This document shows positions 8,839 through 17,303 of a DNA stretch of 64,000 nt, one piece after another. Under the pieces are notes generated by a model, which saw only the letters and a list, made by a program, of their open reading frames with translations, did not search any database and was not told the DNA's origin. The DNA is from JANPPS01 sp965246925 (GTDB taxonomy: Bacteria > Pseudomonadota > Alphaproteobacteria > Acetobacterales > Acetobacteraceae): NCBI GenBank assembly GCA_965246925.1, contig OZ251994.1, forward strand, positions 1,240,001 through 1,304,000. The letters are read 5' to 3'. The position numbers and the translations under genes were made by a program. The stretch's first letter is position 1. The number at the start of each line of letters is the position of its first letter.

Positions 8839-9885
8839 ATGCCTGACGCCCAGCCCGGCGACGTCGTGTCGCACCCCAGCCGCCATCAGGGCGCAAGCCA
8901 CCATGGCCGCGCCTTGCCGCTACGCGTCGGCACGCGCGGCTCCCCGCTGGCGCTGACGCAGACCCGCATGTTCCTATCCCTGCTGGGCCGCTTCTGCCCG
9001 GTGCTAGCCCCCGGCCTCGACCACGACCAGGTCTTCGCGCAGCACGTGATCCGCACGACGGGTGACGCGGTGCAGGACCGCAGCCTGGCCGATATCGGCG
9101 GTAAGGGCCTGTTCAGCAAGGAAATTCACGAGGCGCTGCTCGACGGGCGCATCGATTTCGCGGTGCATAGCCTGAAGGACCTGGAGACCGAACTTCCGGC
9201 CGGAATCGTGCTGGCCTGCACGTTGAAGCGGGAGGATGCGCGCGACGCGCTGATCCTCGGCCCGCAATGCCGGCCCGCGCGCGATGGCGAGCCGCTGTCG
9301 GTGCTGCCGCCCGGCGCGCTGATCGGCACCAACTCGCTCCGGCGGCAGGCGCAGCTGCTGCACGCCCGCCCCGACCTTCGCATGACGCTGCTGCGCGGCA
9401 ACGTGCAGCCGCGCATCGCCAAGGTGCGGCGTGGCGATTGCGATGCGAGCCTGCTGGCGCTAGCGGGCCTTCGCCGGCTGGGGCTGGAGGATGAGCTGGT
9501 CCTGGCGCTCGACCCGGACGCCATCGTGCCGTCGGCCGGGCAGGGCATCGTCGGCATCACGATTCGCGCCGATGACGAAGCGCTGCACCGGCTGCTGTCT
9601 GGGGTCGAAGATTTGAAGGCGCGTGCCGTGTCCACCGCGGAGCGGTCGCTGCTGGCGTCATTGGACGGATCGTGCCGGACGCCGATCGGCGGGCATGCGC
9701 GGCTGCTGCCGGGGTCCGGCGACGCTGCGCCGATGCTGCATTTGACCGGCCTGGTCGCGCGCCCGGACGGGTCGTTTCTGCTGAAGCGGTCACTGACGGG
9801 CGCGGCGGCGGACGCGGCACGGCTAGGCGCGGAGTTGGGGCACAGCCTGCGCCGGGACTCGCCGCGGGACATCTTTGCTGGATAG
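8839..9885 (+). CDS. hemC: Hydroxymethylbilane synthase (porphobilinogen deaminase)
   Basis: Polymerises four porphobilinogens into hydroxymethylbilane for heme and other tetrapyrroles. Motifs include RVGTRGSPLALTQT, SLKDLETELP, GTNSLRRQAQLL, RGNVQPRIAKV and the cofactor-carrying cysteine in LDGSCRTPIGGHA. The protein is 348 residues, slightly long because of about 25 poorly conserved residues ahead of LRVGTRGS; a later start is possible but no compelling one is seen. hemD starts inside its 3' end. Confidence 0.95.
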   Translation: MPDAQPGDVVSHPSRHQGASHHGRALPLRVGTRGSPLALTQTRMFLSLLGRFCPVLAPGLDHDQVFAQHVIRTTGDAVQDRSLADIGGKGLFSKEIHEALLDGRIDFAVHSLKDLETELPAGIVLACTLKREDARDALILGPQCRPARDGEPLSVLPPGALIGTNSLRRQAQLLHARPDLRMTLLRGNVQPRIAKVRRGDCDASLLALAGLRRLGLEDELVLALDPDAIVPSAGQGIVGITIRADDEALHRLLSGVEDLKARAVSTAERSLLASLDGSCRTPIGGHARLLPGSGDAAPMLHLTGLVARPDGSFLLKRSLTGAAADAARLGAELGHSLRRDSPRDIFAG

Positions 9886-10564
9886 ACGAACGGTCCTGAT
9901 CACCCGCCCGCCGCCCGAGGCGGAGGAGACGGCGGCGCAAGTGGCGGCCTTGGGGTGGAAGCCGTTGATCACCCCGCTGTTTCATGTCCGGCCTTTGCCG
10001 TTCCGGGCGGCGGCGGCGCAGGCGGTCCTGGTCAGCAGCGGTAATGCATTGGCCTCACTGCCGCCAGGCTGGCATGGCACCCCCATGCTGGCCGTGGGTG
10101 ACCGTACCGCGGCGCGGGCGCAGGCGATGGGGTTTCAGCAGGTCGTCAGCGCAGATGGCGATGCGGCGGCGCTGGTTGCGCTCACGCAGAGGCGGTTTCC
10201 GTCCGGGACCACGCTGTTGCTAGCGGCCGGGCGCGGCCAGGGGCATGCGCTTGCGGCGGCATTGCGGGCAGCGGGGTATCGGGTGCACCGCCGCGTGACG
10301 TATGCGACCGGTCCGGTGCCGCGCTTGCCGCATTTGGCGGCCGAGGCCCTTACCACCGGCCGGGTACGCGCCGTCCTGTTCTTATCAGCCGAGACGGCGC
10401 GCATCTTCCGCCGCGTCTTGCCAGATTGCCTCCGGACGGCGCTGTGCGAGGTTGACGCTTTAGCGATTGCCGGCCCGGCCGCGTTGGTGTTGAACGACTT
10501 ACCCTGGCGTCAACTGCGAGTGTCGGGTAAGCCGACAGTCGAACGTGTACTGGCACTGCTATGA
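9875..10564 (+). CDS. hemD: Uroporphyrinogen-III synthase
   Basis: Cyclises hydroxymethylbilane with inversion of ring D. The family is poorly conserved, but the 229-residue two-lobed pattern fits: RTVLITRPPPEAEETAAQVAALGWKPLITPLF at the start, a central LVSSGNAL, LLLAAGRGQGHALAAALRAAGY, and a C-terminal KPTVERVLALL. TTG at 9875 overlaps the hemC end by 11 bp. Its own stop overlaps the following gene by ATGA. Position immediately after hemC supports the call. Confidence 0.9.
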   Translation: MLDRRTVLITRPPPEAEETAAQVAALGWKPLITPLFHVRPLPFRAAAAQAVLVSSGNALASLPPGWHGTPMLAVGDRTAARAQAMGFQQVVSADGDAAALVALTQRRFPSGTTLLLAAGRGQGHALAAALRAAGYRVHRRVTYATGPVPRLPHLAAEALTTGRVRAVLFLSAETARIFRRVLPDCLRTALCEVDALAIAGPAALVLNDLPWRQLRVSGKPTVERVLALL

Positions 10565-11868
10565 GCGATCCGATCGACCCGTCCCCCAGCACTCCCGTCG
10601 CGGCACTGGATCCGGCCGCAGCCACGCCGCGGATCACGGCACCGCCGGAACGTGCGCGGGTCGAGCCGTCGGAGAAGCATACCAGCGCGCTGCCCTTGCT
10701 GTATCTGCTGGGGTTCGTGGTCCTGGTGCTCGCGGTGGGCTATTTGTATCTGCACCCGCCGGGCGACCTGCAGCAGGCCGAGAATGCGACCAGTGCCAAG
10801 CTGGAGGCATTGGCCGGGCGGGTGGATCAGCTGGAGAAGCGCCCGGTCGCCGATCTCGCCGCCTACGATAGGCGTTTTGCGGGAATTGAGAGCCGGCTCG
10901 CCGGGCTCGAGGCTCGTCCGGTGCCGGTGCCGACGGATCTGGCGCCGCTTACGTCGAAGCTGGATGGGCTGAGCGGGAAGCTGGATGCGACCGCCGGTAA
11001 GATCGATACCGGCGCCGCCGCGCTCACGGGCCGGCTGGATACGCTCGAGAAGCGGTTGGTGGATGCGGAGAAGCTGGCGCAGTCCGGCGCCGATACCGCG
11101 TCCGCGACCGCAGCCCAGGTCGATAGCAAGCTGGGCGCGGCCGCCGGGGCGGTCGATGCGAAGCTCGCTCAGGTCGATGCCAAGATCGGCTCTGCCACCG
11201 GGGCGCTGGACGCGAAGCTTGCGCAGACCACGGCTCAACTCGGGTCGCAGGTCGATGCCAAGCTTGCGCAATCCAATGCGCAGCTGGGCTCGCAAGTGGA
11301 CGCCAAGGTTGGTTCCGCAACCGGTGCGCTCGATGCGAAGCTGGCGCAATCGGCCGCGCAAGTGAATTCCCAAGTGGAGGCGAAGCTTGGAACCATGACC
11401 GAGACGGCCCGGCGGCTAGCCTCCTTCCAGGCCGCAGGCGCGGCGCTGGAAGCGGGGCAGAAGCTGGGGCCGATCCCGGGTGCGCCGCCGGCGCTGGCGC
11501 GGTTCGCGGACCGGGCGCCGCCGACCGAGTTCGCGCTCCGCCAATCGTTCGGCCCCGCCGCGGACGCCGCCCTGCGCACGAGCCAGCCGGTGGTGAGCCA
11601 GGATAAGCCCTTCCTCGACCGGCTATGGACGCGGGCGCAGTCGTCCGTCTCGGTGCGCGAGGGCGACCACGTCCTGGTGGGCGACCCGGTGGCGGGCATG
11701 CTGGGCCAGGCGCGAAAGGCGCTGGACGGCGGCGATCTGGCGGCGGCGCTCGCGGCATTGCAGGGTTTGCAGGGTGCGCCGAAGGAGGCGATGGCCGATT
11801 GGATCGGCCAGGCCCAGGCGCTGCTCGACGCCCGGGCGGCGGTGGCGCAGCTTGCGGCGCACGGCTGA
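10561..11868 (+). CDS. Alphaproteobacterial Mic60 (mitofilin) homologue
   Basis: A 435-residue inner-membrane protein. A cytoplasmic proline-rich N-terminus of about 40 residues is followed by one transmembrane helix (about 42-62, LPLLYLLGFVVLVLAVGYL) and a long periplasmic coiled coil; residues about 185-277 form a highly repetitive stretch of QVDAKL/GALDAKL/AQLGSQVDAKL units. The C-terminal 80 residues resemble the mitofilin signature. Alphaproteobacterial Mic60 genes characteristically sit beside heme genes and hemY, as here, and the protein is linked to intracytoplasmic membrane shaping and envelope contact. The start overlaps the hemD stop (ATGA). Confidence 0.82.
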   Translation: MSDPIDPSPSTPVAALDPAAATPRITAPPERARVEPSEKHTSALPLLYLLGFVVLVLAVGYLYLHPPGDLQQAENATSAKLEALAGRVDQLEKRPVADLAAYDRRFAGIESRLAGLEARPVPVPTDLAPLTSKLDGLSGKLDATAGKIDTGAAALTGRLDTLEKRLVDAEKLAQSGADTASATAAQVDSKLGAAAGAVDAKLAQVDAKIGSATGALDAKLAQTTAQLGSQVDAKLAQSNAQLGSQVDAKVGSATGALDAKLAQSAAQVNSQVEAKLGTMTETARRLASFQAAGAALEAGQKLGPIPGAPPALARFADRAPPTEFALRQSFGPAADAALRTSQPVVSQDKPFLDRLWTRAQSSVSVREGDHVLVGDPVAGMLGQARKALDGGDLAAALAALQGLQGAPKEAMADWIGQAQALLDARAAVAQLAAHG

Positions 11869-13157
11869 TGCGCGCTGTCATCAAATTCGTCATCCTCGCG
11901 GCGCTGGCCGTTGCGCTGGCGTGGTGGGTGGCGGGGCTGACCGGCACGGTGGCCATTACGGTCGGGACCTACGCGGTCGAGACGACGACGCCGGTGGCCA
12001 TCTTGCTGGCCTCCATCGCATTCCTGGTGCTGTATCTAGTGGTGCGCGGATTGGGTTTGCTGTTCAGCGCACCCCGCCGGTTAAAGCGGGCGAATGAACG
12101 GCGGCACCGGGCGGGCGGGGACCGGGCGGTCACCCGGGCGCTTGTGGCGCTGGCCGCCAATGACCCGGACCGGGCGCAAGAGGAGGCGGCGCGCAGTGCG
12201 CGGCTGCTGGGGGCCACCCCGCTCACGCTCTTGCTGCAAGGCCAGGCGTATCGCCAAGCCGGGCGGGAGCACGAGGCTGAGGCGGCGTTTCAGCAATTGA
12301 CGCGGGTGAAGGGCGGAGCCTTGCTCGGCCACCGCGGCCTGTTGCAGATCGCGACCGGCAAGGGCGATTGGGACACGGCCAATGCCGCCGCGCTCGGTGC
12401 GGAAGCGGCGTACCCCGGCGCTAGCTGGGTGCGGCAGGAGCGGAAGCAGCTCGCGCTCCGCACCGGCGCTTACCGGGACGCGCTTCGCCTGGCGGGGGAC
12501 GAGGACCGGGCGGGCCTAGCCATCGCCGCCGCCGATGCCGAGGCGGACGACACGGAGGCGCTGCGGCTGGCCAAGCAGGCCTTTAATGCGGACCCGGCGC
12601 TAACGCCGGCCGCGCTGGCTTACGCGACCCGGTTGCGCAAGGCCGGGCGGGAAAAGGCGGCGCTCGATGTGCTGCGCCGGGCGTGGGTCAAGCAGCCGCA
12701 TCCGGATCTGGCCGCCGAGGCGATGGCGCCCGTGACCGACAAGCTGAAGCGGGTCAATGCCGCCAAGGCGCTGGCCAACGCCAACCCGTCGCACCCGGAG
12801 AGCATGCTGCTGCTGGCGCAGGCGGCGCTGGACGCCGGGCTCACGGCCGAGGCGCGGCAACACGCGGCGGCGGCGCAGAAGGCCGGGCTGAAGCAGCGCC
12901 GGCTGTTCGTGCTCATGGCCGATATTGCGGAAAAGGACGGCCAGGGGGCCGAGGCGCAGGAGGCGTGGCGTCACGCGAGCACGGCCGAGCCGGACCCCGT
13001 GTGGCGCTGCGGCCAGTGTGCCAGCGTGCACGGCGCCTGGCACCCGGTCTGCCCCGCGTGCTCCACCCCGGGAAAGATCGCCTGGGTGCAGCCGGACGCT
13101 CAAGCCCCGGTATCCCTAGCGCGGATCGGCACGGCGGTCGAGGGCATCACTGGGTGA
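11868..13157 (+). CDS. hemY: HemY-type TPR membrane protein with C-terminal zinc ribbon
   Basis: A 429-residue protein starting with ATG at 11868, one base overlapping the previous stop. Two N-terminal transmembrane helices (about 4-24 and 42-62) are followed by TPR-like helical repeats (KGDWDTANAAALGAEAAYPGASW, AALAYATRLRKAGREKAALDVLRRAW). This matches the proteobacterial HemY family of unclear role in the heme operon; it is not protoporphyrinogen oxidase. Near the end, two CxxC pairs (CGQC about 380, CPAC about 396) suggest a zinc-binding ribbon. Confidence 0.85.
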   Translation: MRAVIKFVILAALAVALAWWVAGLTGTVAITVGTYAVETTTPVAILLASIAFLVLYLVVRGLGLLFSAPRRLKRANERRHRAGGDRAVTRALVALAANDPDRAQEEAARSARLLGATPLTLLLQGQAYRQAGREHEAEAAFQQLTRVKGGALLGHRGLLQIATGKGDWDTANAAALGAEAAYPGASWVRQERKQLALRTGAYRDALRLAGDEDRAGLAIAAADAEADDTEALRLAKQAFNADPALTPAALAYATRLRKAGREKAALDVLRRAWVKQPHPDLAAEAMAPVTDKLKRVNAAKALANANPSHPESMLLLAQAALDAGLTAEARQHAAAAQKAGLKQRRLFVLMADIAEKDGQGAEAQEAWRHASTAEPDPVWRCGQCASVHGAWHPVCPACSTPGKIAWVQPDAQAPVSLARIGTAVEGITG

Positions 13158-13621
13158 GCTTGTATTCAGAGGGCTCATCCGGCGTGTGCGGCGATCTGCC
13201 GGGTTATGAAGGCCGCGTGCTGTTGATCGTGAACACCGCCTCCCGTTGCGGGTTTACGCCACAATACGCGGGCTTGCAGACGCTCTATGACAGCTACTCC
13301 GGGCGCGGCCTGGCGGTGCTCGGCTTTCCCTGCGACCAATTCGGCCATCAGGAGCCGGGGCCGGATGCGGAGATCCAGACGTTCTGTAGCACCAATTATG
13401 GGGTGACCTTCCCGATCTATCCCAAGATCGACGTGAACGGGCCCAAGGCGGATCCGCTGTTCGTATATCTGAAGCAGCAAAAGGGCGGTCTGCTGGGCCG
13501 CGCGATCAAGTGGAACTTTACCAAGTTCCTGATAGACCGCAGCGGTGCCGTTCTAAAGCGCTATCCGCCGACCACGGCGCCCGCCTCTCTGACCCCGGCG
13601 ATCGAGGCGGCGCTGGGCTGA
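13154..13621 (+). CDS. Glutathione peroxidase family protein
   Basis: Thioredoxin-fold peroxidase, 155 residues from GTG at 13154, which overlaps the hemY stop (GTGA). The catalytic cysteine is Cys32 in NTASRCGFTPQY; the Gln of FPCDQFG and the Trp-Asn of KWNFTKF complete the usual active site. The N-terminus is shorter and less typical than most family members, lacking the usual first beta-strand wording before GYEGRVLLIVN. It probably reduces peroxides using thioredoxin or glutathione. Its last 61 bp overlap the convergent metA gene. Confidence 0.9.
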   Translation: MSLYSEGSSGVCGDLPGYEGRVLLIVNTASRCGFTPQYAGLQTLYDSYSGRGLAVLGFPCDQFGHQEPGPDAEIQTFCSTNYGVTFPIYPKIDVNGPKADPLFVYLKQQKGGLLGRAIKWNFTKFLIDRSGAVLKRYPPTTAPASLTPAIEAALG

Positions 13622-14532
13622 GCGCGGCGTTCGCGTCCGGCGAAGCGCTGCATGAGCGCCATCCCCTGCGTCTCGACCTGGGTAAGCCAGCCGGTGTAGA
13701 ACCGTTTGGCCGTCGATTGCCAAAAGGCGGGGCGGAGCGCGGCGGGGTCGAGCTGTGCCACTGCACAACTCAGATCAGGCTCGGTTAAGGTGCGAAAATA
13801 GTGCTTCGGCCGGGGCGCCGGAGCAGCCGCCTGCCCTGAAGCCACGCGTGCCAAATCCCGCCGGTATTCCCGAAGGAGCGAGTCCGGGCTGTATTCCGGG
13901 TGGCCTTGAAGGAACAAGAACAGGTCGTCACTCTCCCGGGTGAACATATCCACCCCGGCTTCCTCCGACCGGGCCAGGATGCGGTAGCCGGCGGACGACA
14001 GTTCATGCTCTGATAGGTCGTAAAGCCGGGAGTGCGGGACCTGCCATTGTTGAGGCAAGCCGTTCGTCACCGGGTGTGGGCTCGTACGAGTACAGGTAAA
14101 GACGCCGGTAAGTTTCTGGTCGAGTCTGCGCCGGTTGACGCCGTCGAGCCGCCGGACGGCCGCGTGTGCGGCGAGGCAGGACCATAGCGTAGGAACGGCG
14201 TGCGAGACGGCGAAATCCACGAGGGATGCGAACGCGTCCCAATACGGCTCATCCTCGAGGCGGGAATGCCCCGGCTCGGTCCCGGTGACGATCAGTCCGT
14301 CGAGCCGCGTGCCGGATATGCGGCTGAACGGTTCATACTCGGCTTCGATGATGGCAGAACCCCAGTCACTCCGCCTCACGCCGGGTAGGGCGATGCGGCG
14401 AATGTGTACGGGGCGGGACTCGCTGGCGCCGTTCAGCACACGGTTGAACTGCCGCTCGGTCGCGCGCAGGGCCGCGTCCGGCATGTTGTTCACCAGCCCG
14501 ATGACGAGAGGCCGGCCGGTTCCGTCAGGCAT
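13561..14532 (-). CDS. metA: Homoserine O-succinyl/acetyltransferase (MetA family)
   Basis: Acylates homoserine as the first committed step of methionine synthesis. The 323-residue class-I-amidotransferase-like protein has VNNMPDAALRATERQF, the LDGLIVTGTEPG substrate loop, the nucleophile Cys119 in LWSCLAAHAAV, and the general-base His in LQGHPEYSPD. I chose ATG at 14532, which overlaps the upstream sulfhydrylase stop by 8 bp. Acyl donor preference cannot be fixed by eye. The last 20 or so residues, antisense to the glutathione peroxidase gene, are a low-complexity tail without family conservation. Confidence 0.88.
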   Translation of the reverse strand: MPDGTGRPLVIGLVNNMPDAALRATERQFNRVLNGASESRPVHIRRIALPGVRRSDWGSAIIEAEYEPFSRISGTRLDGLIVTGTEPGHSRLEDEPYWDAFASLVDFAVSHAVPTLWSCLAAHAAVRRLDGVNRRRLDQKLTGVFTCTRTSPHPVTNGLPQQWQVPHSRLYDLSEHELSSAGYRILARSEEAGVDMFTRESDDLFLFLQGHPEYSPDSLLREYRRDLARVASGQAAAPAPRPKHYFRTLTEPDLSCAVAQLDPAALRPAFWQSTAKRFYTGWLTQVETQGMALMQRFAGRERRAQPSAASIAGVREAGAVVGG

Positions 14533-15832
14533 GCTCGAGCGCCGGGACAGGCTGGCCCGCGGCGGCGACCGCGAGCGCCTGGTCGAGGTCCGCCAGCAAA
14601 TCATCCGGATGTTCGATGCCGATGCTGAGGCGGACGGTTTCGGGCGTGACGCCGGCCCGCACTTGGTCTGCCGGCGGCATCTGCCGGTGCGTGGTGGATG
14701 CAGGGTGGCAAGCAAGCGACTTGGCGTCACCGAGGTTTACCAGCCGTTTGAAGAGGCCGAGCGCGTCATAGAACCGCACTCCAGCCTCGTATCCGCCACG
14801 GACGCCGAACGTCATCAGCGAACATGCACGTCCGCCGAGGTAGCGCTGCAGCAGGCTATGATAGGGGCTGTCTGGGAAACCGGCGTAGTTGACCCAGGCC
14901 ACGCGCGGATCCGCCCGGAGTGCGTGCGCGACGATGGCAGCATTGGAGATGTGCCGGTCGAGCCGGACGGCCAACGTCTCAATCCCCTGTAGCAACAGGA
15001 AGGCGCTGAGCGGGGACATCACGGCGCCGGTGGTACGCTGGTACACGCTGCGCGCGCGGGCGATGAACGCCTCGGCGCCGAAATGCTGAGTATAGACCAG
15101 TCCGTGATACGACGCGTCCGGACTGGTGAACTGAGGAAAGCGCCCGGCATTCGCGTGCCAGGGAAAGCGTCCGCTATCGACGATGGCGCCGCCCAGCGTC
15201 GTGCCGTGCCCGCCCATGAACTTGGTAAGGGATTGCACGACGATATCCGCCCCATGCTCGAACGGGCGGAGCAGCATGGGCGTCGGCACGGTGTTGTCCA
15301 CGACCAGGGGCACGCCGTGCCGGTGCGCGATGTCAGCCAGGGCGGCGATATCGGTGATGTTGCCGGCGGGGTTACCGACGCTTTCGCAAAACACGGCCGC
15401 CGTGCTGCCATCGATCGAGGCGGCGACGTCCTCCGGCGCGTCGCTCTGGGCGAAGCGGGTTTTGATCCCCAGCCGCGGCAGGGTGTGGGCGAACAATGTG
15501 TGTGTGGTGCCGTAGAGTTGCGGCACGGTGACCACGGTACGCCCGCAATCGGCGAGGTTGAGGATGGCGTAGTGCGTGGCCGCCTGGCCTGAGCTGACGC
15601 AAAGCGCGGCAACTCCGCCTTCGAGCGCGGCCACCCGGCGCTCGAGCACATCGACGGTCGGGTTGCTGATGCGGCTGTAGCGGAAGCCATCCGCCTCCAG
15701 GTTGAACAGCGCCGCCCCGTGCTCAGCGCTGTCGAACTCGTAGGCGGCGGTTTGATAGATCGGCACTGCGACGGCCCGGGTTCCGGGATCGCCATCGTAG
15801 CCGCCATGGACCGCGATGGTGTCCCGGTGCAT
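14525..15832 (-). CDS. O-acylhomoserine sulfhydrylase (MetY/MetZ type)
   Basis: PLP-dependent gamma-replacement enzyme of the Cys/Met metabolism family that makes homocysteine from O-acetyl- or O-succinylhomoserine and sulfide. From ATG at 15832 (MHRDTIAVHGGYDGDP) it is 435 residues. PLP-site motifs are visible: SSGQAATHYA, the Tyr in QLYGTTHT, VVDNT and the Schiff-base lysine in VQSLTKFMGGHGTTLGG. Length and insertions fit MetY rather than MetB/MetC. It lies between a heme-oxygenase-fold gene and metA, forming a direct sulfhydrylation route. An upstream in-frame start at 15901 would overlap the preceding gene by 64 bp and is less likely. Confidence 0.92.
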   Translation of the reverse strand: MHRDTIAVHGGYDGDPGTRAVAVPIYQTAAYEFDSAEHGAALFNLEADGFRYSRISNPTVDVLERRVAALEGGVAALCVSSGQAATHYAILNLADCGRTVVTVPQLYGTTHTLFAHTLPRLGIKTRFAQSDAPEDVAASIDGSTAAVFCESVGNPAGNITDIAALADIAHRHGVPLVVDNTVPTPMLLRPFEHGADIVVQSLTKFMGGHGTTLGGAIVDSGRFPWHANAGRFPQFTSPDASYHGLVYTQHFGAEAFIARARSVYQRTTGAVMSPLSAFLLLQGIETLAVRLDRHISNAAIVAHALRADPRVAWVNYAGFPDSPYHSLLQRYLGGRACSLMTFGVRGGYEAGVRFYDALGLFKRLVNLGDAKSLACHPASTTHRQMPPADQVRAGVTPETVRLSIGIEHPDDLLADLDQALAVAAAGQPVPALEHA

Positions 15833-15837
15833 GCGTG

Positions 15838-16485
15838 TTAGCGGCTTTGCGCCGATAGCGTCGGTACGGCCTGCAGTAAGAGATCCCGGAATGCGGTCCA
15901 AAGCGGGGTGATGCTCTCATCGGGCGGCAAATGCCGGCTTAATGCCCCGTGCCCGGCGTCCGGGTCACTGTCGAAGCGGATGTGCTCGGTCAAGAAATGC
16001 TTGAAGCCTTGCAGGAGCGATCCGTCCCAGTGCGGAGCGGTCAGGAATGCGTGGAAAACTGCCTCCAACCCGCCATCCTCATACGACGAGATGCTGAGCG
16101 CCTGCGTCTCGGCCGGCAATGCGCGGGTGGTGCGGAGATACTCACCGCCGAAACCCTCCAGCCGCGAGCGCCGCTCGGCCGGCAAAGGCTCCCGGCACAG
16201 GACCCGGCGCATGAACTCATCATGGTTCATGCGTTCACCCGGTGAAGCAACGCCGGGCCATGGCGATAGATTGTTTGTGGCGCATTCTTCCCGCGCGAGA
16301 CGCTGCAGGTTCTCGTCTTCAGGATGAAGCTTCAGGGCTGCCTTCAGACTTTCGCGAAACTGGATGGAAAAGAAGTAATAGGCCCACGCAACATCCTTGA
16401 GGTCCTCCTTCGTCAGACTGCTCCAGGCCATGGCGACGATCTCGTCAACCACAACGTTATAGGGACTGCGAACCATAGCGTTCAT
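15838..16485 (-). CDS. Heme-oxygenase-fold (possible diiron) protein in met operon
   Basis: A 215-residue, mostly helical protein that I do not recognise by name. Its pattern suggests the heme-oxygenase-like/TenA/DUF3050 superfamily: a REEC segment (Glu66-Glu67), Glu141-x3-His145 (EAVFH), and His163-x4-His168-x3-Asp172-x6-His179 (FKHFLTEHIRFD then GHGALSRHL). Such Glu/His/Asp ligands are typical of heme-oxygenase-like diiron oxidases, but the last His spacing is longer than usual. ATG at 16485 has an AAGG box 8 bp upstream. It is the first gene of the metY-metA operon, 5 bp ahead of metY. Function unknown. Confidence 0.6.
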   Translation of the reverse strand: MNAMVRSPYNVVVDEIVAMAWSSLTKEDLKDVAWAYYFFSIQFRESLKAALKLHPEDENLQRLAREECATNNLSPWPGVASPGERMNHDEFMRRVLCREPLPAERRSRLEGFGGEYLRTTRALPAETQALSISSYEDGGLEAVFHAFLTAPHWDGSLLQGFKHFLTEHIRFDSDPDAGHGALSRHLPPDESITPLWTAFRDLLLQAVPTLSAQSR

Positions 16486-16520
16486 AGCGGAGCCTTCATC
16501 TAGCGTTGCCTGCGCTACAA

Positions 16521-16549
16521 CTTATACGCGAAATTCCAATGCAAGCCAA
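16521..16549 (-). promoter_or_regulatory. Sigma70-like promoter of the met operon
   Basis: Reading the minus strand, TTGGCT (16544-16549) is followed after exactly 17 bp by TATAAG (16521-16526). This is a good match to the -35/-10 consensus, about 36 bp upstream of the ATG at 16485. Transcription would start near 16514. No riboswitch-like fold was evident between it and the start codon. Confidence 0.55.
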
Positions 16550-16642
16550 GCTTTTCATGTGCCCCGAAGTGAAGCACGGGTCAAAATTTGTCACTGGTCA
16601 GCGAGCTAAACAGCACGTCGATATGTGGCAATCTTAATAAGT

Positions 16643-16719
<77 letters not shown>

Positions 16720-16838
16720 AGAAGACGGTCATAGCCCAACTCCGGACCGCCCGCCAATCCCCTACATGTGACGTCAGTGTAATCGACGGCCCCGGCCGGC
16801 TCTGGCATCGTGCCGGTCCACATCAGGGCAATGGCACC

Positions 16839-17303
16839 ATGGGTATGAAGACTCCAACAAAAGAAGTCGTGGTCGATCATTCCAAGTTTCCGATCTTCGC
16901 CATCGCGGAAAAGCGTTGGCCTGCGCACAAGGATGATTGTAGCGGATACGTCCGCGCCGTCGCGGCCGATTGCGGGCTGACGCTTGTGGGGCTGGCCAAC
17001 GGCCTGGTGGATTTCTGGAACGAGCCGCAGTCGGGCTGGGAAAAGCTGGACTCGGCCGCCGACGCGGAAGCCAAGTCCGAGGCGGGGTACCTGGTCGTCG
17101 CCGGCAAAAAAGAGGCGGGGCACGGACATGTCGTAATCGTCGTGCCCGGCACATCCTCGCATGGCGATGCGATGGGATATTGGGGCCACCTTCATGGCGT
17201 GGGCAAAGAGGACGCGTCCTTGTCCCTGGCGTGGAAGCGGTCCGACCTGAAGCACGTGCAGTATTTCGCCTACCGGCGGATCGATCTGGCGCCGAGGCCA
17301 TGA
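16839..17303 (+). CDS. Type VI secretion amidase effector, Tae1/Tse1 family
   Basis: A 154-residue NlpC/P60-like peptidoglycan amidase. The catalytic cysteine is Cys34 in KDDCSGYVRAVAADCG and the histidine is His97 in GHGHVVIVVPG. Both motifs, their spacing, the AGYLVVAGKK strand and the late WKRSDLKHVQYFAY segment line up with Pseudomonas aeruginosa Tse1 (Tae1), also 154 residues, as I recall it (CSGFV, YGHVAVV, WNRTDRDRLNYYVY). Tae1 cleaves the D-Glu-mDAP bond in rival cells after T6SS delivery. No signal peptide is present, as expected for an injected effector. The downstream gene overlaps by ATGA and looks like its immunity protein. No T6SS structural gene is in the window. Confidence 0.82.
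   Translation: MGMKTPTKEVVVDHSKFPIFAIAEKRWPAHKDDCSGYVRAVAADCGLTLVGLANGLVDFWNEPQSGWEKLDSAADAEAKSEAGYLVVAGKKEAGHGHVVIVVPGTSSHGDAMGYWGHLHGVGKEDASLSLAWKRSDLKHVQYFAYRRIDLAPRP

Noticed and set aside
11100..11390. Repetitive DNA as a noncoding minisatellite
   Set aside because: It is in frame within the Mic60 coiled coil and codes for heptad-like units.
14250..14992. A plus-strand frame across metA and metY
   Set aside because: It is antisense to two conserved enzymes and has no recognisable domain.
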